Assembly: GCA_902766045.1 (NCBI GenBank)
Contig: CACXCA010000051.1
Span: 62,001 to 126,000 of the forward strand
Origin: an uncultured Bacteroidales bacterium
GTDB lineage: Bacteria > Bacteroidota > Bacteroidia > Bacteroidales > Paludibacteraceae
Direction: 5' to 3'
Length of the DNA: 64,000 nt
The notes under the pieces are model-generated. The model ran no database searches. It saw only the letters and a list, made by a program, of their open reading frames with translations, and was not told the origin of the DNA. Shown piece by piece: positions 1 through 9,342 of this stretch. The position numbers were made by a program, and so were the translations under genes. Every line of letters begins with the position of its first letter. The stretch's first letter is position 1.

Positions 1-149
1 CTCCTGACTTTGTGGGTCATACTATTGCAGTTCATAACGGAAATAAATTTATTCCTGTGTACGTTACCGAAAATATGGTAGGTCATAAGCTTGGAGAATT
101 TTCGTTGACTCGTACATTTAGAGGACACGGTGGTAATAAGAAAAAATAA
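1..149 (+). CDS. rpsS: 30S ribosomal protein S19 (C-terminal part)
   Basis: This is the last 48 codons of an open frame entering from the left edge; the first complete codon is at position 3 and the stop TAA is at 147-149. The peptide contains the S19 signatures [22 protein letters not shown] and RTFRGH and ends in a basic tail, GNKKK. S19 binds 16S rRNA in the head of the small subunit. It precedes rplV by 33 bases, the usual S10-operon order. The N-terminal half lies outside the window. Confidence 0.95.
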   Translation, partial: PDFVGHTIAVHNGNKFIPVYVTENMVGHKLGEFSLTRTFRGHGGNKKK

Positions 150-182
150 GCCGTGAAGGGAAATTAAAAAAAGTAAAATAAA

Positions 183-593
183 ATGGGTGTAAGAAAGAAA
201 AACTCGGCAACAGCATTAAAAGAAGCTCGTCAGTCGCTTTACTTCGCTAAATTAAACGATGTTCCTACATCACCACGAAAGATGCGTCTTGTGGCTGATA
301 TGATTAGAGGAATGGAGGCATATAAGGCTTTAAGTGTATTAAGGTTTTCAAAGAAAGATGCATCTAATCGTTTAGAGAAGTTGCTACGTTCCGCAATCAA
401 TAATTGGGAGCAAAAAAATGAAAAAAAGGCTGAAAACGGAGAATTGTTTATAAGCAAGATTTTCGTAGATGAAGGAAGAACATTAAAGAGACTTCGTCCA
501 GCACCACAGGGTAGAGGTTACAGAATTCGTAAGCGTTCTAACCATGTGACTATTTATGTAGATTCTATTAATTCAAATGCTAACCAAAATTAA
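183..593 (+). CDS. rplV: 50S ribosomal protein L22
   Basis: This 136-residue protein has the L22 core ([15 protein letters not shown] near residue 30) and the C-terminal hairpin segment [21 protein letters not shown], which in the family lines the peptide exit tunnel. The length is normal for Bacteroidota, with a short N-terminal extension. The ATG at 183 is the only good start after rpsS. It lies between rpsS and rpsC with a 7-base gap to rpsC and is surely cotranscribed with them. No Shine-Dalgarno sequence is visible, as expected in this phylum. Confidence 0.97.
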   Translation: MGVRKKNSATALKEARQSLYFAKLNDVPTSPRKMRLVADMIRGMEAYKALSVLRFSKKDASNRLEKLLRSAINNWEQKNEKKAENGELFISKIFVDEGRTLKRLRPAPQGRGYRIRKRSNHVTIYVDSINSNANQN

Positions 594-600
594 TTGTTAG

Positions 601-1329
601 ATGGGACAGAAAGTAAATCCAATAAGTAACCGTTTGGGAATCATCAAAGGTTGGGATTCTAATTGGTTTGGTGGAAAAAATTATGGTGATACTATCTTGG
701 AAGATGCTAAGATTAGAAAGTATCTAAATGCCCGTCTTGCAAAGGCTAGCGTTTCTAAAATAGTTATCGAACGTACCGTAAAATTGGTTACAATCACTGT
801 ATGTACAGCTCGTCCGGGCATCATCATCGGTAAGGGTGGCCAAGAAGTAGAAAAGTTAAAAGAAGAGTTGAAGGGAATAACTGACAAAGATGTTCAAATC
901 AACATTTTTGAAGTTAAGAAACCTGATTTAGACGCGATGATCGTTGCAAGTAATATTGCACGTCAGGTAGAGGGTAAGATTGCATATCGTCGTGCTACGA
1001 AGACAGCGATTGCTTCTACAATGCGTATGGGAGCAGAGGGTATTAAGGTTCAAGTATCTGGTCGTTTGAATGGTGCAGAAATGGCACGTTCAGAGATGTA
1101 TAAAGAGGGAAGAACTCCATTGCATACATTTAGAGCAGATATTGACTATGCTCAGACTGAAGCTTTGACAAAGGTCGGCTTGATTGGTATTAAAGTTTGG
1201 ATTTGCCGTGGAGAAGTCTATGGTAAGAAGGATTTGGCACCTAACTTTGCTGCATCAAAGGAGATTAGCAGAGGTGGTAATTCACCTGCAGCAGGTAAGC
1301 AACAAGGCTTCAAGAAAAAAAGAAAGTAA
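601..1329 (+). CDS. rpsC: 30S ribosomal protein S3
   Basis: This 242-residue protein starts [14 protein letters not shown], the canonical S3 N terminus. A KH domain follows, with the nucleic-acid-binding loop [12 protein letters not shown] at about residues 77-88, and then the S3 C-terminal domain ([14 protein letters not shown]). A basic Lys-rich tail is typical of Bacteroidota. S3 forms part of the mRNA entry site on the 30S head. It sits 7 bases after rplV and 30 bases before rplP. Confidence 0.97.
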   Translation: MGQKVNPISNRLGIIKGWDSNWFGGKNYGDTILEDAKIRKYLNARLAKASVSKIVIERTVKLVTITVCTARPGIIIGKGGQEVEKLKEELKGITDKDVQINIFEVKKPDLDAMIVASNIARQVEGKIAYRRATKTAIASTMRMGAEGIKVQVSGRLNGAEMARSEMYKEGRTPLHTFRADIDYAQTEALTKVGLIGIKVWICRGEVYGKKDLAPNFAASKEISRGGNSPAAGKQQGFKKKRK

Positions 1330-1359
1330 TTCTGTTAAACGAATTTGATTTAAGGAAAA

Positions 1360-1794
1360 ATGTTACAACCTAAGAAAACAAAGTTCAGAAGACAGCAGAA
1401 AGGTCGTATGAAAGGTATCGCTCAACGCGGAAACCAATTAGCATTTGGATCTTTCGGTATTAAAGTATTGGAGTCTAAGTGGATTACAGGTCGCCAAATC
1501 GAGGCAGCTCGTATTGCAGTAACTCGTTATATGCAGAGACAAGGACAAATTTGGATTAGAATCTTCCCTGACAAACCATTCACAAAGAAGCCTGCAGAGG
1601 TGCGTATGGGTAAGGGTAAAGGTAGTCCAGAAGGATTCGTTGCTCCTGTAACTCCAGGTAGAATAGTTATTGAAGTAGAAGGAGTTCCTTTTGAGGTCGC
1701 AAAGGAAGCTTTGCGCTTGGCTGCTCAAAAGTTACCAGTTACTACTAAGTTTATTGTTAGACGAGATTATGATGCTCAAAACCAAAACGCGTGA
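1360..1794 (+). CDS. rplP: 50S ribosomal protein L16
   Basis: This 144-residue protein starts [19 protein letters not shown] and carries the L16 signature [16 protein letters not shown] near residues 82-97. L16 binds 23S rRNA near the A site and central protuberance. Length and start agree with the family. It stands between rpsC and rpmC (6-base gap to rpmC), the conserved order of the S10 operon. Confidence 0.97.
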   Translation: MLQPKKTKFRRQQKGRMKGIAQRGNQLAFGSFGIKVLESKWITGRQIEAARIAVTRYMQRQGQIWIRIFPDKPFTKKPAEVRMGKGKGSPEGFVAPVTPGRIVIEVEGVPFEVAKEALRLAAQKLPVTTKFIVRRDYDAQNQNA

Positions 1795-1800
1795 TAGGAT

Positions 1801-2004
1801 ATGAAACTAGCAGATTTTAAAAAAGAAATTAAAGGATTGTCAACTCAAGAGTTGCAAGATAAGCTTGCAGCAGAAAAGGAGGCATTGGTTCGCATGAAAT
1901 TGAATCACTCAGTATCTCCTTTGAATGATCCTTCTCAATTAAAGGCTATTCGTAAGAATATTGCTCGTATGAACACTGAATTGAGTCTGAGAGAAAATAA
2001 ATAA
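1801..2004 (+). CDS. rpmC: 50S ribosomal protein L29
   Basis: This 67-residue protein is mostly helical and has the L29 pattern: an N-terminal helix with STQELQDKLAAEKEALVRMK and a C-terminal helix with AIRKNIARMNTELSLRE. L29 lies near the exit tunnel and forms part of the docking site for trigger factor and SRP. The gene is tightly packed, 6 bases after rplP and 19 bases before the ATG of rpsQ. Confidence 0.95.
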   Translation: MKLADFKKEIKGLSTQELQDKLAAEKEALVRMKLNHSVSPLNDPSQLKAIRKNIARMNTELSLRENK

Positions 2005-2023
2005 TTAATTGAGCTTGATTAAA

Positions 2024-2275
2024 ATGAGAAATTTAAGAAAAGAAAGACAAGGTGTTGTTTCTAGTAACAAAATGGATAAGTCCATCACTGTTACAGTAAA
2101 ATATAAGGAGAAACACCCTATTTATCAGAAGTTCGTTAACAAAACGAAGAAATATCACGCTCACGACGAGAAAAACGAGTGCAATGTTGGTGATACTGTA
2201 AGAATTATGGAGACTCGCCCATTGAGCAAAACTAAGAGATGGAGATTAGTAGAAATCATCGAAAGAGCTAAGTAA
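2024..2275 (+). CDS. rpsQ: 30S ribosomal protein S17
   Basis: This 83-residue protein has the S17 OB-fold signature ([42 protein letters not shown]). I chose the ATG at 2024 ([10 protein letters not shown]). An in-frame TTG 15 bases upstream would add five residues without homology support. The chosen start leaves 19 bases after rpmC. rplN follows after one base. S17 is a primary 16S rRNA binder. Confidence 0.95.
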   Translation: MRNLRKERQGVVSSNKMDKSITVTVKYKEKHPIYQKFVNKTKKYHAHDEKNECNVGDTVRIMETRPLSKTKRWRLVEIIERAK

Positions 2276-2276
2276 T

Positions 2277-2642
2277 ATGATACAACAAGAGTCAAGATTA
2301 GTCGTAGCTGATAACAGTGGAGCTAAGGAAGCATTATGTATTCGCGTTCTTGGTGGTACTGGGAAACGTTATGCTACTGTTGGGGATATTATCGTGGTTA
2401 CGGTAAAGAATGTTATCCCATCAAGTGATATGAAAAAAGGTGCGGTTTCTAAGGCAGTTGTTGTTAGAACCAACAAGGAAATTAGACGTCAGGACGGTTC
2501 TTATATTCGCTTTGATGATAATGCATGTGTACTTTTAAATGGTGCAGGTGAAATGAGAGCGAGTCGTATTTTCGGTCCCGTTGCGAGAGAACTCCGTGCT
2601 ACAAATATGAAAATCGTTTCATTAGCACCCGAAGTGCTTTAA
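2277..2642 (+). CDS. rplN: 50S ribosomal protein L14
   Basis: This 121-residue protein starts [18 protein letters not shown], the hallmark L14 N terminus. It continues with [24 protein letters not shown] and ends [10 protein letters not shown]14 binds 23S rRNA at the subunit interface. It starts one base after the rpsQ stop, which suggests translational coupling, and precedes rplX by 18 bases. Confidence 0.97.
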   Translation: MIQQESRLVVADNSGAKEALCIRVLGGTGKRYATVGDIIVVTVKNVIPSSDMKKGAVSKAVVVRTNKEIRRQDGSYIRFDDNACVLLNGAGEMRASRIFGPVARELRATNMKIVSLAPEVL

Positions 2643-2660
2643 TTTTTAAATTACAAAAAA

Positions 2661-2978
2661 ATGAGCAAATTAAATATCAAAAAGGGTGATATGGTTTACG
2701 TAAATACGGGTTCTGATAAAGGAAAAACGGGACAAGTATTGAAGGTATTAGTTAAGGAAGAACGAGCAATCGTTGAGGGCATTAACATGGTATCTAAATG
2801 CGTTAAGCCTAGTGCAAAAAACCCACAAGGTGGTAAAGTAAAACAAGAAGCATCGATTCATATTTCTAATCTGAATTTGATTGATCCAGCAAGTAAGAAA
2901 CCTACTCGTGTTGGTCGTCGTAAAGAGGATGGAAAAACGGTTCGCTATTCTAAAAAGTCAGGGGAGGTAATTAAATAA
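2661..2978 (+). CDS. rplX: 50S ribosomal protein L24
   Basis: This 105-residue protein carries a KOW motif at residues 6-30 ([24 protein letters not shown]). The central stretch [26 protein letters not shown] is typical of L24. L24 is an assembly initiator of the large subunit. Its TAA stop shares one base with the ATG of rplE (TAATG at 2976-2980), pointing to coupled translation. Confidence 0.96.
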   Translation: MSKLNIKKGDMVYVNTGSDKGKTGQVLKVLVKEERAIVEGINMVSKCVKPSAKNPQGGKVKQEASIHISNLNLIDPASKKPTRVGRRKEDGKTVRYSKKSGEVIK

Positions 2979-3529
2979 TGAATACAGCTAGTTTAAAGAA
3001 AGAGTACGCTGAGCGTATTGTTCCTTCCTTGATGAAGGAGTTCAACTACAAGTCTGTAATGCAAGTTCCAGTTCTTGAGAAAATTGTAATTAATGAAGGT
3101 TTAGGTCAAGCTGTTGCTGACAAGAAAATCATCGAAGTTGCAATCAATGAATTGACAGCTATCACAGGACAGAAGGCAGTTGCAACTATGTCTAGAAAGG
3201 ATATTTCTAACTTTAAGTTACGTAAGAAGATGCCAATCGGTGTTCGTGTAACATTGCGTAGAGAGAAAATGTATGAGTTCTTAGAGAGACTTATCCGTGT
3301 TTCTTTACCTCGTATTCGTGACTTCAAAGGAATAGAGTCTAAGTTCGATGGTATGGGTAACTATACTTTAGGAATAGAAGAACAAATTATCTTCCCAGAA
3401 ATAAATATTGATTCCATTCAGAAAATATTAGGAATGAATATTACCTTTGTAACTTCTGCAAAGACAGATGAAGAAGGGTATGCTTTGTTGAAGGAATTTG
3501 GTTTACCTTTTAAAAATATTAAGAAATAA
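2978..3529 (+). CDS. rplE: 50S ribosomal protein L5
   Basis: This 183-residue protein has L5 signatures: [14 protein letters not shown] near residues 29-42, [16 protein letters not shown] and the end segment [30 protein letters not shown]5 contacts 5S rRNA and forms an inter-subunit bridge. The start overlaps the rplX stop by one base. rpsN follows after three bases, so the pair is certainly one transcript. Confidence 0.97.
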   Translation: MNTASLKKEYAERIVPSLMKEFNYKSVMQVPVLEKIVINEGLGQAVADKKIIEVAINELTAITGQKAVATMSRKDISNFKLRKKMPIGVRVTLRREKMYEFLERLIRVSLPRIRDFKGIESKFDGMGNYTLGIEEQIIFPEINIDSIQKILGMNITFVTSAKTDEEGYALLKEFGLPFKNIKK

Positions 3530-3532
3530 GAT

Positions 3533-3802
3533 ATGGCAAAAGAATCAATGAAGGCCCGTGAGGTAAAAAGGGCTAAACTTTGCGCCAAGTATGCAGAAAA
3601 GAGAGCTCAACTTAAGGCCGAGGGTAATTACGAGGCCTTGCAAGCTCTTCCTAAGAATGCATCTCCTGTACGTAAACATAACCGTTGCAAATTGACAGGA
3701 AGACCTAAAGGTTATATGCGTCAATTTGGTATTTCACGTATCCAGTTCAGAGAGATGGCTTCTGCAGGTTTAATCCCTGGTGTAAAGAAAGCAAGCTGGT
3801 AA
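3533..3802 (+). CDS. rpsN: 30S ribosomal protein S14 (zinc-independent type)
   Basis: This 89-residue S14 carries the conserved segment [22 protein letters not shown]-like region ([26 protein letters not shown]) near its C terminus. It keeps only isolated cysteines and not the paired CxxC motifs of the zinc-binding short form, and the length of 89 also fits the long C-minus form. S14 helps build the 30S head next to S3 and S10. It is followed by a 60-base gap before the rpsH start. Confidence 0.95.
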   Translation: MAKESMKAREVKRAKLCAKYAEKRAQLKAEGNYEALQALPKNASPVRKHNRCKLTGRPKGYMRQFGISRIQFREMASAGLIPGVKKASW

Positions 3803-3862
3803 AAAGATTAATTAGTGTTAAATATTGTCAGGTGTAGCCTGATCAATTTAATTATTTTTATT

Positions 3863-4261
3863 ATGACAGATCCAATAGCAGATTATCTGACGAGAATGAG
3901 GAACGCAATTCAAGCAAAACACAGAGTGCTTGAAGTTCCTGCTTCTAATTTAAAGAAAGAGATTACTAAGATATTGCTCGATAAGGGTTATATCTTGAAT
4001 TACAAGTTTGAAAACGAAGGAACTGCTCAAGGTAATATTAAGATTGCCTTGAAGTATGATCCAATCAACAAAGTAAACGCAATAAAAGGGTTGAAGAGAG
4101 TTTCTACTCCAGGTTTGCGTAAATATGTTGGTTATAAGGATATGCCTAAGGTTTTGAACGGTTTAGGAATTGCCATTGTTTCAACATCACAAGGAGTTAT
4201 GACTGATAAGGAAGCTCGTGAGTTGAAGATCGGTGGAGAAGTTTTATGTTACATCTATTAA
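3863..4261 (+). CDS. rpsH: 30S ribosomal protein S8
   Basis: The protein has 132 residues counted from the ATG at 3863 ([15 protein letters not shown]), the canonical S8 start. An upstream in-frame TTG at 3815 would add 16 hydrophobic residues with no S8 match, so I rejected it. The C-terminal signature [17 protein letters not shown] and the end [15 protein letters not shown] are typical. S8 binds helix 21 of 16S rRNA; in Escherichia coli it also regulates the spc operon. Nothing here shows such a site. Confidence 0.95.
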   Translation: MTDPIADYLTRMRNAIQAKHRVLEVPASNLKKEITKILLDKGYILNYKFENEGTAQGNIKIALKYDPINKVNAIKGLKRVSTPGLRKYVGYKDMPKVLNGLGIAIVSTSQGVMTDKEARELKIGGEVLCYIY

Positions 4262-4264
4262 TCT

Positions 4265-4270
4265 AGGAGG
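4265..4270 (+). promoter_or_regulatory. Strong Shine-Dalgarno sequence of rplF
   Basis: A perfect AGGAGG lies eight bases before the rplF ATG. This is notable because the other genes in the window have A-rich, SD-less leaders, the rule in Bacteroidota. Confidence 0.6.
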
Positions 4271-4278
4271 AATTGTAA

Positions 4279-4833
4279 ATGTCAAGAATAGGAAAATTAC
4301 CAATCAGTATTCCTTCAGGAGTTACAGTTTCTGTTAAGGATGATGTTGTAACTGTAAAAGGTCCTAAGGGTGAGTTGAGTCAAGCTATAAATCCTAATAT
4401 CAAGATGGATATTAAGGATGGCGAGATTACTTTCACACGTTCATCAGATGAACCAGCAATGCGTTCAATGCATGGATTATATCGTGCATTAATAAATAAT
4501 ATGGTCATTGGAGTATCTCAAGGATACAAAAAAGAGTTAGAGTTGGTCGGTGTTGGATATCGTGTGTCTAACCAAGGTCAAGTTATCGAATTTGCTTTAG
4601 GATACACTCATAATATCTTCTTGCAGTTACCAAAAGAGATTAAGATTGAAACGAAGAGTGAAAGAAATCAAAATCCTTTGATAACACTTGAAAGTTGTGA
4701 TAAGCAATTGTTAGGACAGGTTTGTGCGAAGATTCGTTCATTCCGTAAGCCAGAACCTTATAAGGGTAAAGGTGTTAAGTTCGTTGGCGAGCAAATTCGT
4801 CGTAAGGCTGGTAAGTCAGCTGGTGCTAAATAA
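4279..4833 (+). CDS. rplF: 50S ribosomal protein L6
   Basis: This 184-residue protein begins MSRIGKLPISIPSGV and shows the duplicated L6 fold. The C-terminal signature PEPYKGKGVKFVGEQIRRKAGKSAG is rRNA-binding. L6 sits near the factor-binding centre below the L7/L12 stalk. Unlike its neighbours it has a full AGGAGG ribosome-binding site. It is followed by rplR after 21 bases. Confidence 0.97.
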   Translation: MSRIGKLPISIPSGVTVSVKDDVVTVKGPKGELSQAINPNIKMDIKDGEITFTRSSDEPAMRSMHGLYRALINNMVIGVSQGYKKELELVGVGYRVSNQGQVIEFALGYTHNIFLQLPKEIKIETKSERNQNPLITLESCDKQLLGQVCAKIRSFRKPEPYKGKGVKFVGEQIRRKAGKSAGAK

Positions 4834-4854
4834 TTAAATTAAATTGTATTTATT

Positions 4855-5208
4855 ATGACTTCAAAAATAGAAAGAAGATTAAAAATCAAGAGAGGTATCC
4901 GTGCAAAGATCTCTGGTTCAGCCGCACGTCCTCGTATGACTGTTTTCAGAAGTAACAAGCAAATCTATGTACAATTGGTTAATGATGACATGGAGAATGG
5001 TGCTGTTACTTTGGCTTCTGCATCTTCACTTGGAATAACAGAGAAGATTGCAAAGAAGGAACAAGCAGCAAAAGTAGGTGAACTTATTGCAAAGAAAGCT
5101 ATTGAGGCTGGAATTACAGAAGTAGTTTTCGATCGTAATGGTTATTTATACCATGGTAGAATTAAAGAATTAGCTGACGCTGCTCGTAAGGGTGGACTTA
5201 AATTTTAA
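4855..5208 (+). CDS. rplR: 50S ribosomal protein L18
   Basis: This 117-residue protein shows the L18 pattern: [27 protein letters not shown]-like start ([24 protein letters not shown]) and end [27 protein letters not shown]18 binds 5S rRNA with L5. Its stop TAA at 5206-5208 overlaps the first base of a possible rpsE start. Confidence 0.96.
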   Translation: MTSKIERRLKIKRGIRAKISGSAARPRMTVFRSNKQIYVQLVNDDMENGAVTLASASSLGITEKIAKKEQAAKVGELIAKKAIEAGITEVVFDRNGYLYHGRIKELADAARKGGLKF

Positions 5209-5732
5209 TGATTATGGCAGAAAATAGTAATAAAGTAAAATCCACTAGTGATTTGGAGTTAAAAGACAGATTGGTTGCCATTAATCGTGTAACAAAGGTA
5301 ACTAAAGGTGGTCGTACATTTAGTTTCGCAGCTATTGTTGTTGTTGGAAATGAAGATGGTGTTGTTGGATATGGTCTTGGTAAAGCAGGTGAAGTTACTA
5401 CAGCTATTGCTAAGGGTGTAGAAGCAGCTAAGAAGAATTTGGTTAAGATACCAGTTCTTAAGGGCACAATACCTCACGAACAAGAAGCAAAATTCGGTGG
5501 CGCTGAAGTTTTGATCAGACCTGCATCTCACGGTACAGGAGTTAAAGCTGGAGGTGCTATGCGTGCTGTGCTTGAGAGTGTTGGTATTACTGACGTGTTG
5601 GCAAAGTCTAAGGGTTCATCCAATCCTCACAATTTGGTTAAAGCTACTATTTTAGCTTTGTCTGAATTACGTGATGCCTATACAATCGCACAGAATCGTG
5701 GTGTTTCAATGGAAAAAGTGTTTAAAGGATAA
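5208..5732 (+). CDS. rpsE: 30S ribosomal protein S5
   Basis: This 174-residue protein has the S5 dsRNA-binding-like N-terminal domain ([15 protein letters not shown] near residue 28) and the C-terminal signature [28 protein letters not shown]5 is important for decoding accuracy and helicase activity at the mRNA entry. Two starts are possible: the ATG at 5208, overlapping the rplR stop, or the ATG at 5214 (MAENSNK). The overlap favours coupling from 5208, but 5214 is equally plausible. Confidence 0.95.
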   Translation: MIMAENSNKVKSTSDLELKDRLVAINRVTKVTKGGRTFSFAAIVVVGNEDGVVGYGLGKAGEVTTAIAKGVEAAKKNLVKIPVLKGTIPHEQEAKFGGAEVLIRPASHGTGVKAGGAMRAVLESVGITDVLAKSKGSSNPHNLVKATILALSELRDAYTIAQNRGVSMEKVFKG

Positions 5733-5743
5733 TTTAGAATAGT

Positions 5744-5920
5744 ATGGCTACAATTAAAATTAAGCAAGTAAGAAGTAAAATAGGTTGTCCTAAAAGTCAG
5801 AAAGCTACATTGGAAGCATTGGGACTAAAGAAAATAAATTCTGTTGTTGAGCATGAGGATACTGCCTCAATTAGAGGTATGGTAGAGGCTGTTAAACACT
5901 TGGTTGTAATTGAAAAGTAA
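5744..5920 (+). CDS. rpmD: 50S ribosomal protein L30
   Basis: This short gene of 58 codons starts at the ATG at 5744 (MATIKIKQVRSKIGC). It has the L30 ferredoxin-like pattern with KSQKATLEALGLKKIN at about residues 17-32 and RGMVEAVKHLVVI at the end. It lies 11 bases after rpsE and 26 bases before rplO, exactly where L30 belongs in the spc operon. Confidence 0.95.
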   Translation: MATIKIKQVRSKIGCPKSQKATLEALGLKKINSVVEHEDTASIRGMVEAVKHLVVIEK

Positions 5921-5946
5921 TTATTTAATCATAAAATTAAGTAAAA

Positions 5947-6399
5947 ATGGATTTAAGTAATTTGAAACCCGCACCAGGTTCTATAAAGACTAGAAAGAGA
6001 ATTGGCCGTGGACCAGGTTCAGGATTGGGTGGAACTTCAACTCGTGGACACAAAGGAGCGAAGTCTCGTTCGGGTTATTCGAAAAAGATTGGTTTCGAAG
6101 GTGGTCAAATGCCTTTGCAGCGTCGTTTGCCTAAGTTTGGCTTTAAGAATATTAATCGTGTTGAGTATAAGGCAATTAATATCTCTACACTACAAACATT
6201 GGCAACATCTAAAAATATAGACAAAATTGATATCGAAACATTATGTGAGGCAGGTTATGCTTCATCTAAGAGTTTGATAAAGATTTTAGGAAATGGTACT
6301 TTGACTTCTAAATTAACTGTTTCTGCTCATGCTTTTTCAGAGTCTGCTAAGCAAGCTATTGAGAACGCTGGTGGTTCAGTTGAAATTATTAAGAAATGA
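5947..6399 (+). CDS. rplO: 50S ribosomal protein L15
   Basis: This 150-residue protein begins MDLSNLKPAPGS with the Gly-rich L15 segment (RIGRGPGSGLGGTSTRGHKGAKSR) at about residues 18-41 and GFEGGQMPLQRRLPKFGF after it. L15 is a late assembly protein of the 50S subunit. Its TGA stop overlaps the secY ATG by four bases (ATGA at 6396-6399), the classical coupling of rplO to secY. Confidence 0.97.
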   Translation: MDLSNLKPAPGSIKTRKRIGRGPGSGLGGTSTRGHKGAKSRSGYSKKIGFEGGQMPLQRRLPKFGFKNINRVEYKAINISTLQTLATSKNIDKIDIETLCEAGYASSKSLIKILGNGTLTSKLTVSAHAFSESAKQAIENAGGSVEIIKK

Positions 6400-7748
6400 A
6401 AAAACTGATTAAAACAATTAAAGACATCTACAGTATTGAGGACTTAAGAACTCGAATACTGATAACAATTTTATTTGTTTTAATATATCGCTTTGGCTCA
6501 TTTGTTGTCCTTCCAGGCATAGACCCTGCATCGTTGACAAAATTGAGCGAACAAACAAGCGAAGGATTAATGGCCCTCTTGGATATGTTTTCAGGAGGTG
6601 CCTTTTCTAATGCTTCTATATTCGCTCTTGGTATTATGCCATACATCTCAGCATCCATTGTGATTCAATTGTTGACAATGGCTGTACCTTCTTTCCAGAA
6701 GTTACAGAATGAGGGAGAAAGTGGACATAAGAAGGTACAGCAATATACAAGATACTTGACAGTATTTATTTTGTTATTGCAAGGACCATCCTATTTGGTT
6801 AACCTTTCAATGCAAATGCAAGCAGCAGGATCAGCTCTTCCTGCAGGATGGTGGTTTAGAGTTTCTTCAACTATCATTCTTTGTGCCGGAAGTATGTTTG
6901 TGATGTGGCTTGGTGAGCGTATTACAGATAAAGGCGTTGGTAATGGTATTTCATTTATTATCTTGGTAGGTATTATTGCACGTTTCCCAAGTGCTGTTAC
7001 TCAAGAGTTCGCTTCTTGTTTGACTGGACAAGGAAATGGAGGATTGATCAAGTTCTTACTTGAAATAATATTCTTATTTGTGGTTGCTGCCGCAGCAATC
7101 CTTTTGGTGCAAGGTATCCGAAAAGTGCCAGTAGAGTATGTAAAACGTGTAGAAGGTGGAGCAAAGGCTCTTGGCGGTGCGCGCAAATATATTCCTTTGA
7201 AGGTAAATGCAGCAGGTGTTATGCCAATTATCTTTGCACAGGCAATTATGTTTATTCCATTGGCTGTTGCACCTTGGGTATTATCTCAAGAGGGTGACGG
7301 AGGTTTCGTATTTAATATTTTACGAAACACAAATGGATTCGGATATAATTTCATCTTTGCATTGCTAATTATTGTGTTTACGTATCTTTATACGGCGATG
7401 ACAATTAATCCTAATAAGATTGCTGAGGGATTGAATCGTGATAATGGATTTATTCCAGGAATCAAACCAAAAAGTCCTACAGCAGAGTATTTGGATGATA
7501 TCATGTCAAAAATCACGTTGCCAGGAGCTATATTTTTAGCAATTATTGCTATATTACCAGCTATCGTTAGTAAGTTTGATGTTTCAGTTCAATTCTCACA
7601 TTTCTTTGGAGGTACATCTCTATTGATTATTGTGGGTGTTGTATTGGATACGTTACAGCAGATTGAAGGTCATTTGAAAATGCATCATTTTGATGGCTTG
7701 ATGGAGTCTGGTAGTATTCGTGGACGTTCAGGATTGTCAGCTTATTAA
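6396..7748 (+). CDS. secY: Preprotein translocase subunit SecY
   Basis: This 450-residue inner membrane protein has ten predicted membrane segments and forms the protein-conducting channel with SecE and SecG. Recognisable parts are the plug/TM2 region (GLMALLDMFSGGAFSNASIFALGIMPYISASIVIQLL), GERITDKGVGNGISFI, and the cytoplasmic loop TINPNKIAEGLNRDNGFIPGIKPK. The start overlaps rplO by four bases. Length is typical for Bacteroidota. map follows after 11 bases. Confidence 0.97.
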   Translation: MKKLIKTIKDIYSIEDLRTRILITILFVLIYRFGSFVVLPGIDPASLTKLSEQTSEGLMALLDMFSGGAFSNASIFALGIMPYISASIVIQLLTMAVPSFQKLQNEGESGHKKVQQYTRYLTVFILLLQGPSYLVNLSMQMQAAGSALPAGWWFRVSSTIILCAGSMFVMWLGERITDKGVGNGISFIILVGIIARFPSAVTQEFASCLTGQGNGGLIKFLLEIIFLFVVAAAAILLVQGIRKVPVEYVKRVEGGAKALGGARKYIPLKVNAAGVMPIIFAQAIMFIPLAVAPWVLSQEGDGGFVFNILRNTNGFGYNFIFALLIIVFTYLYTAMTINPNKIAEGLNRDNGFIPGIKPKSPTAEYLDDIMSKITLPGAIFLAIIAILPAIVSKFDVSVQFSHFFGGTSLLIIVGVVLDTLQQIEGHLKMHHFDGLMESGSIRGRSGLSAY

Positions 7749-7759
7749 GATAATTTGTT

Positions 7760-8542
7760 ATGATATATCTAAAGACAGACGAAGAGATTGAGTTGATGCG
7801 CGAAAGTAACCTTTTGGTTGCACGCACTTTGGCTGAGGTAGGAAAGATTGTAAAACCGGGAGTTACTACGTTGGAATTAGACAAAGTAGCCGAGGAATTC
7901 ATACGATCTAATGATGCAATCCCTAGTTTTCTTGGATATGGAGGTTTCCCAAATTCAATTTGTACGTCAGTAAATGATCAAGTGGTACATGGAATACCTT
8001 CTGATAAAGAATTAAAAGAAGGAGATATCGTGTCTGTTGATTGTGGCGTTCTTAAGAATGGTTTTCATGGGGATTCTTGCTATACATTTTGTGTAGGAGA
8101 AGTATCTTCTGAAATAATGTCTCTCTTAAAGACCACCAAGGAGTCTTTATATAAAGGTATAGAGGCCGCAAAAGTTGGTGGTAGGTTAGGAGATATAGGG
8201 TATGCAGTACAATCCTATTGTGAAGCAAAAGGATATTCTGTTGTACGTGAGTTTGTGGGGCATGGAATAGGTCATGATATGCATGAAGATCCAATGGTTC
8301 CAAATTATGGGAGAAGAGGTAATGGAGTTTTATTGAAAGATGGAATGGTCATTGCTATCGAACCTATGATAAATCTTGGAAAAAAAGATGTATATTTGCA
8401 GCCTGATGGTTGGACGGCAGTAACGGCAGACCATAAATATGCAGCGCATTACGAGCATACAGTAGCGATAAGGAAGGGAAAGACAGACATCTTGTCTTCT
8501 TTTGAGTATGTCGAGCAGGTTTTAGGTAATAAAGCGATATAG
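7760..8542 (+). CDS. map: Methionine aminopeptidase, type I
   Basis: This 260-residue metalloenzyme removes the initiator methionine from nascent chains. The five metal ligands of the family can be placed: Asp in SVDCGV, Asp in FHGDSCYTF, His in [12 protein letters not shown], Glu in AIEPMI and Glu in HYEHTVAI. No N-terminal zinc finger is present, so this is the short MetAP Ia form. It lies between secY and infA, as in many bacteria, with one base separating its stop from infA. Confidence 0.97.
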   Translation: MIYLKTDEEIELMRESNLLVARTLAEVGKIVKPGVTTLELDKVAEEFIRSNDAIPSFLGYGGFPNSICTSVNDQVVHGIPSDKELKEGDIVSVDCGVLKNGFHGDSCYTFCVGEVSSEIMSLLKTTKESLYKGIEAAKVGGRLGDIGYAVQSYCEAKGYSVVREFVGHGIGHDMHEDPMVPNYGRRGNGVLLKDGMVIAIEPMINLGKKDVYLQPDGWTAVTADHKYAAHYEHTVAIRKGKTDILSSFEYVEQVLGNKAI

Positions 8543-8543
8543 T

Positions 8544-8762
8544 ATGGCTAAACAAGCAGCAATAGAGCAGGATGGAACAATATTAGAGGCATTATCTAAT
8601 GCAATGTTCCGTGTTGAATTAGAAAATGGACACGAGATTACGGCTCATATTTCTGGAAAAATGAGAATGCATTATATAAAAATTCTTCCAGGAGATAAAG
8701 TACGTGTTGAAATGTCTCCATACGATTTGTCAAAAGGTCGTATAGCGTTCAGATACAAATAA
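8544..8762 (+). CDS. infA: Translation initiation factor IF-1
   Basis: This 72-residue single S1/OB-fold protein starts [19 protein letters not shown] and contains [46 protein letters not shown]-type IF-1 sequence (key blocks [28 protein letters not shown]). IF-1 occupies the A site during initiation. It starts one base after the map stop and precedes rpmJ by 12 bases. Confidence 0.97.
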   Translation: MAKQAAIEQDGTILEALSNAMFRVELENGHEITAHISGKMRMHYIKILPGDKVRVEMSPYDLSKGRIAFRYK

Positions 8763-8774
8763 TTAAGTATAGAT

Positions 8775-8891
8775 ATGAAAGTAAGAGCATCTTTAAAAAA
8801 ACGTACCCCAGAATGTAAAATAGTAAGAAGAAAGGGTCGTTTGTATGTAATTAACAAGAAAAATCCTAAGTATAAGCAACGTCAGGGATAA
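8775..8891 (+). CDS. rpmJ: 50S ribosomal protein L36
   Basis: This tiny gene of 38 codons starts at the ATG at 8775 ([21 protein letters not shown]) and ends NPKYKQRQG. It is the canonical L36, here with only one of the four zinc cysteines (Cys14), so it is the zinc-independent form. It lies between infA and rpsM, the conserved position. Confidence 0.95.
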   Translation: MKVRASLKKRTPECKIVRRKGRLYVINKKNPKYKQRQG

Positions 8892-8901
8892 AAATTTTTA
8901 T

Positions 8902-8909
8902 TATCTTTG
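8902..8909 (+). promoter_or_regulatory. Possible -7 promoter element before rpsM
   Basis: TATCTTTG matches the Bacteroidota -7 consensus TAnnTTTG and lies 20 bases before the rpsM ATG. I see no clear TTG at the -33 position, so an internal promoter for the alpha operon is only possible. Confidence 0.35.
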
Positions 8910-8928
8910 CAAAAATTTTAGTTTATAT

Positions 8929-9309
8929 ATGGCTATAAGAATTGTTGGAGTAGATTTGCCTCAGAATAAGAGAGGAGAAATCGGTTTGACCTATATATAC
9001 GGTATAGGTCGTAGTAGTGCAAATAAGATTCTTTCAGAAGCAGGTGTTGATAAGAACATCAAGGTGAAAGATTGGACGGATGATCAAGCATCTAAGATTC
9101 GTGAGATAATTGGTGCTAATTTCAAAGTAGAAGGAGATCTTCGTTCAGAAGTGCAATTGAACATAAAGCGTTTGATGGATATAGGATGTTACAGAGGTAT
9201 TCGTCATCGTCTTGGTTTGCCATTGCGTGGACAAAGCACTAAGAATAATGCCCGCACACGTAAGGGTAAGAAGAAGACAGTTGCAAATAAGAAGAAAGCA
9301 ACTAAGTAA
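8929..9309 (+). CDS. rpsM: 30S ribosomal protein S13
   Basis: This 126-residue protein begins [27 protein letters not shown] and has the C-terminal signature [31 protein letters not shown]13 contacts the P-site tRNA and the 50S subunit. It starts 37 bases after rpmJ, behind a possible promoter element, and is followed by rpsK after 33 bases. Confidence 0.97.
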   Translation: MAIRIVGVDLPQNKRGEIGLTYIYGIGRSSANKILSEAGVDKNIKVKDWTDDQASKIREIIGANFKVEGDLRSEVQLNIKRLMDIGCYRGIRHRLGLPLRGQSTKNNARTRKGKKKTVANKKKATK

Positions 9310-9342
9310 AAGTTAGCTAACGCTATTAATTATTAAAAAGAT

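Noticed and set aside
2009-2023. TTG start for rpsQ adding five residues
   Set aside because: The ATG at 2024 gives the conserved S17 N terminus; the extra residues have no family match.
3815-3862. N-terminal extension of rpsH from a TTG
   Set aside because: The 16 extra residues are hydrophobic and unlike S8; MTDPIADYL at 3863 is the canonical start.
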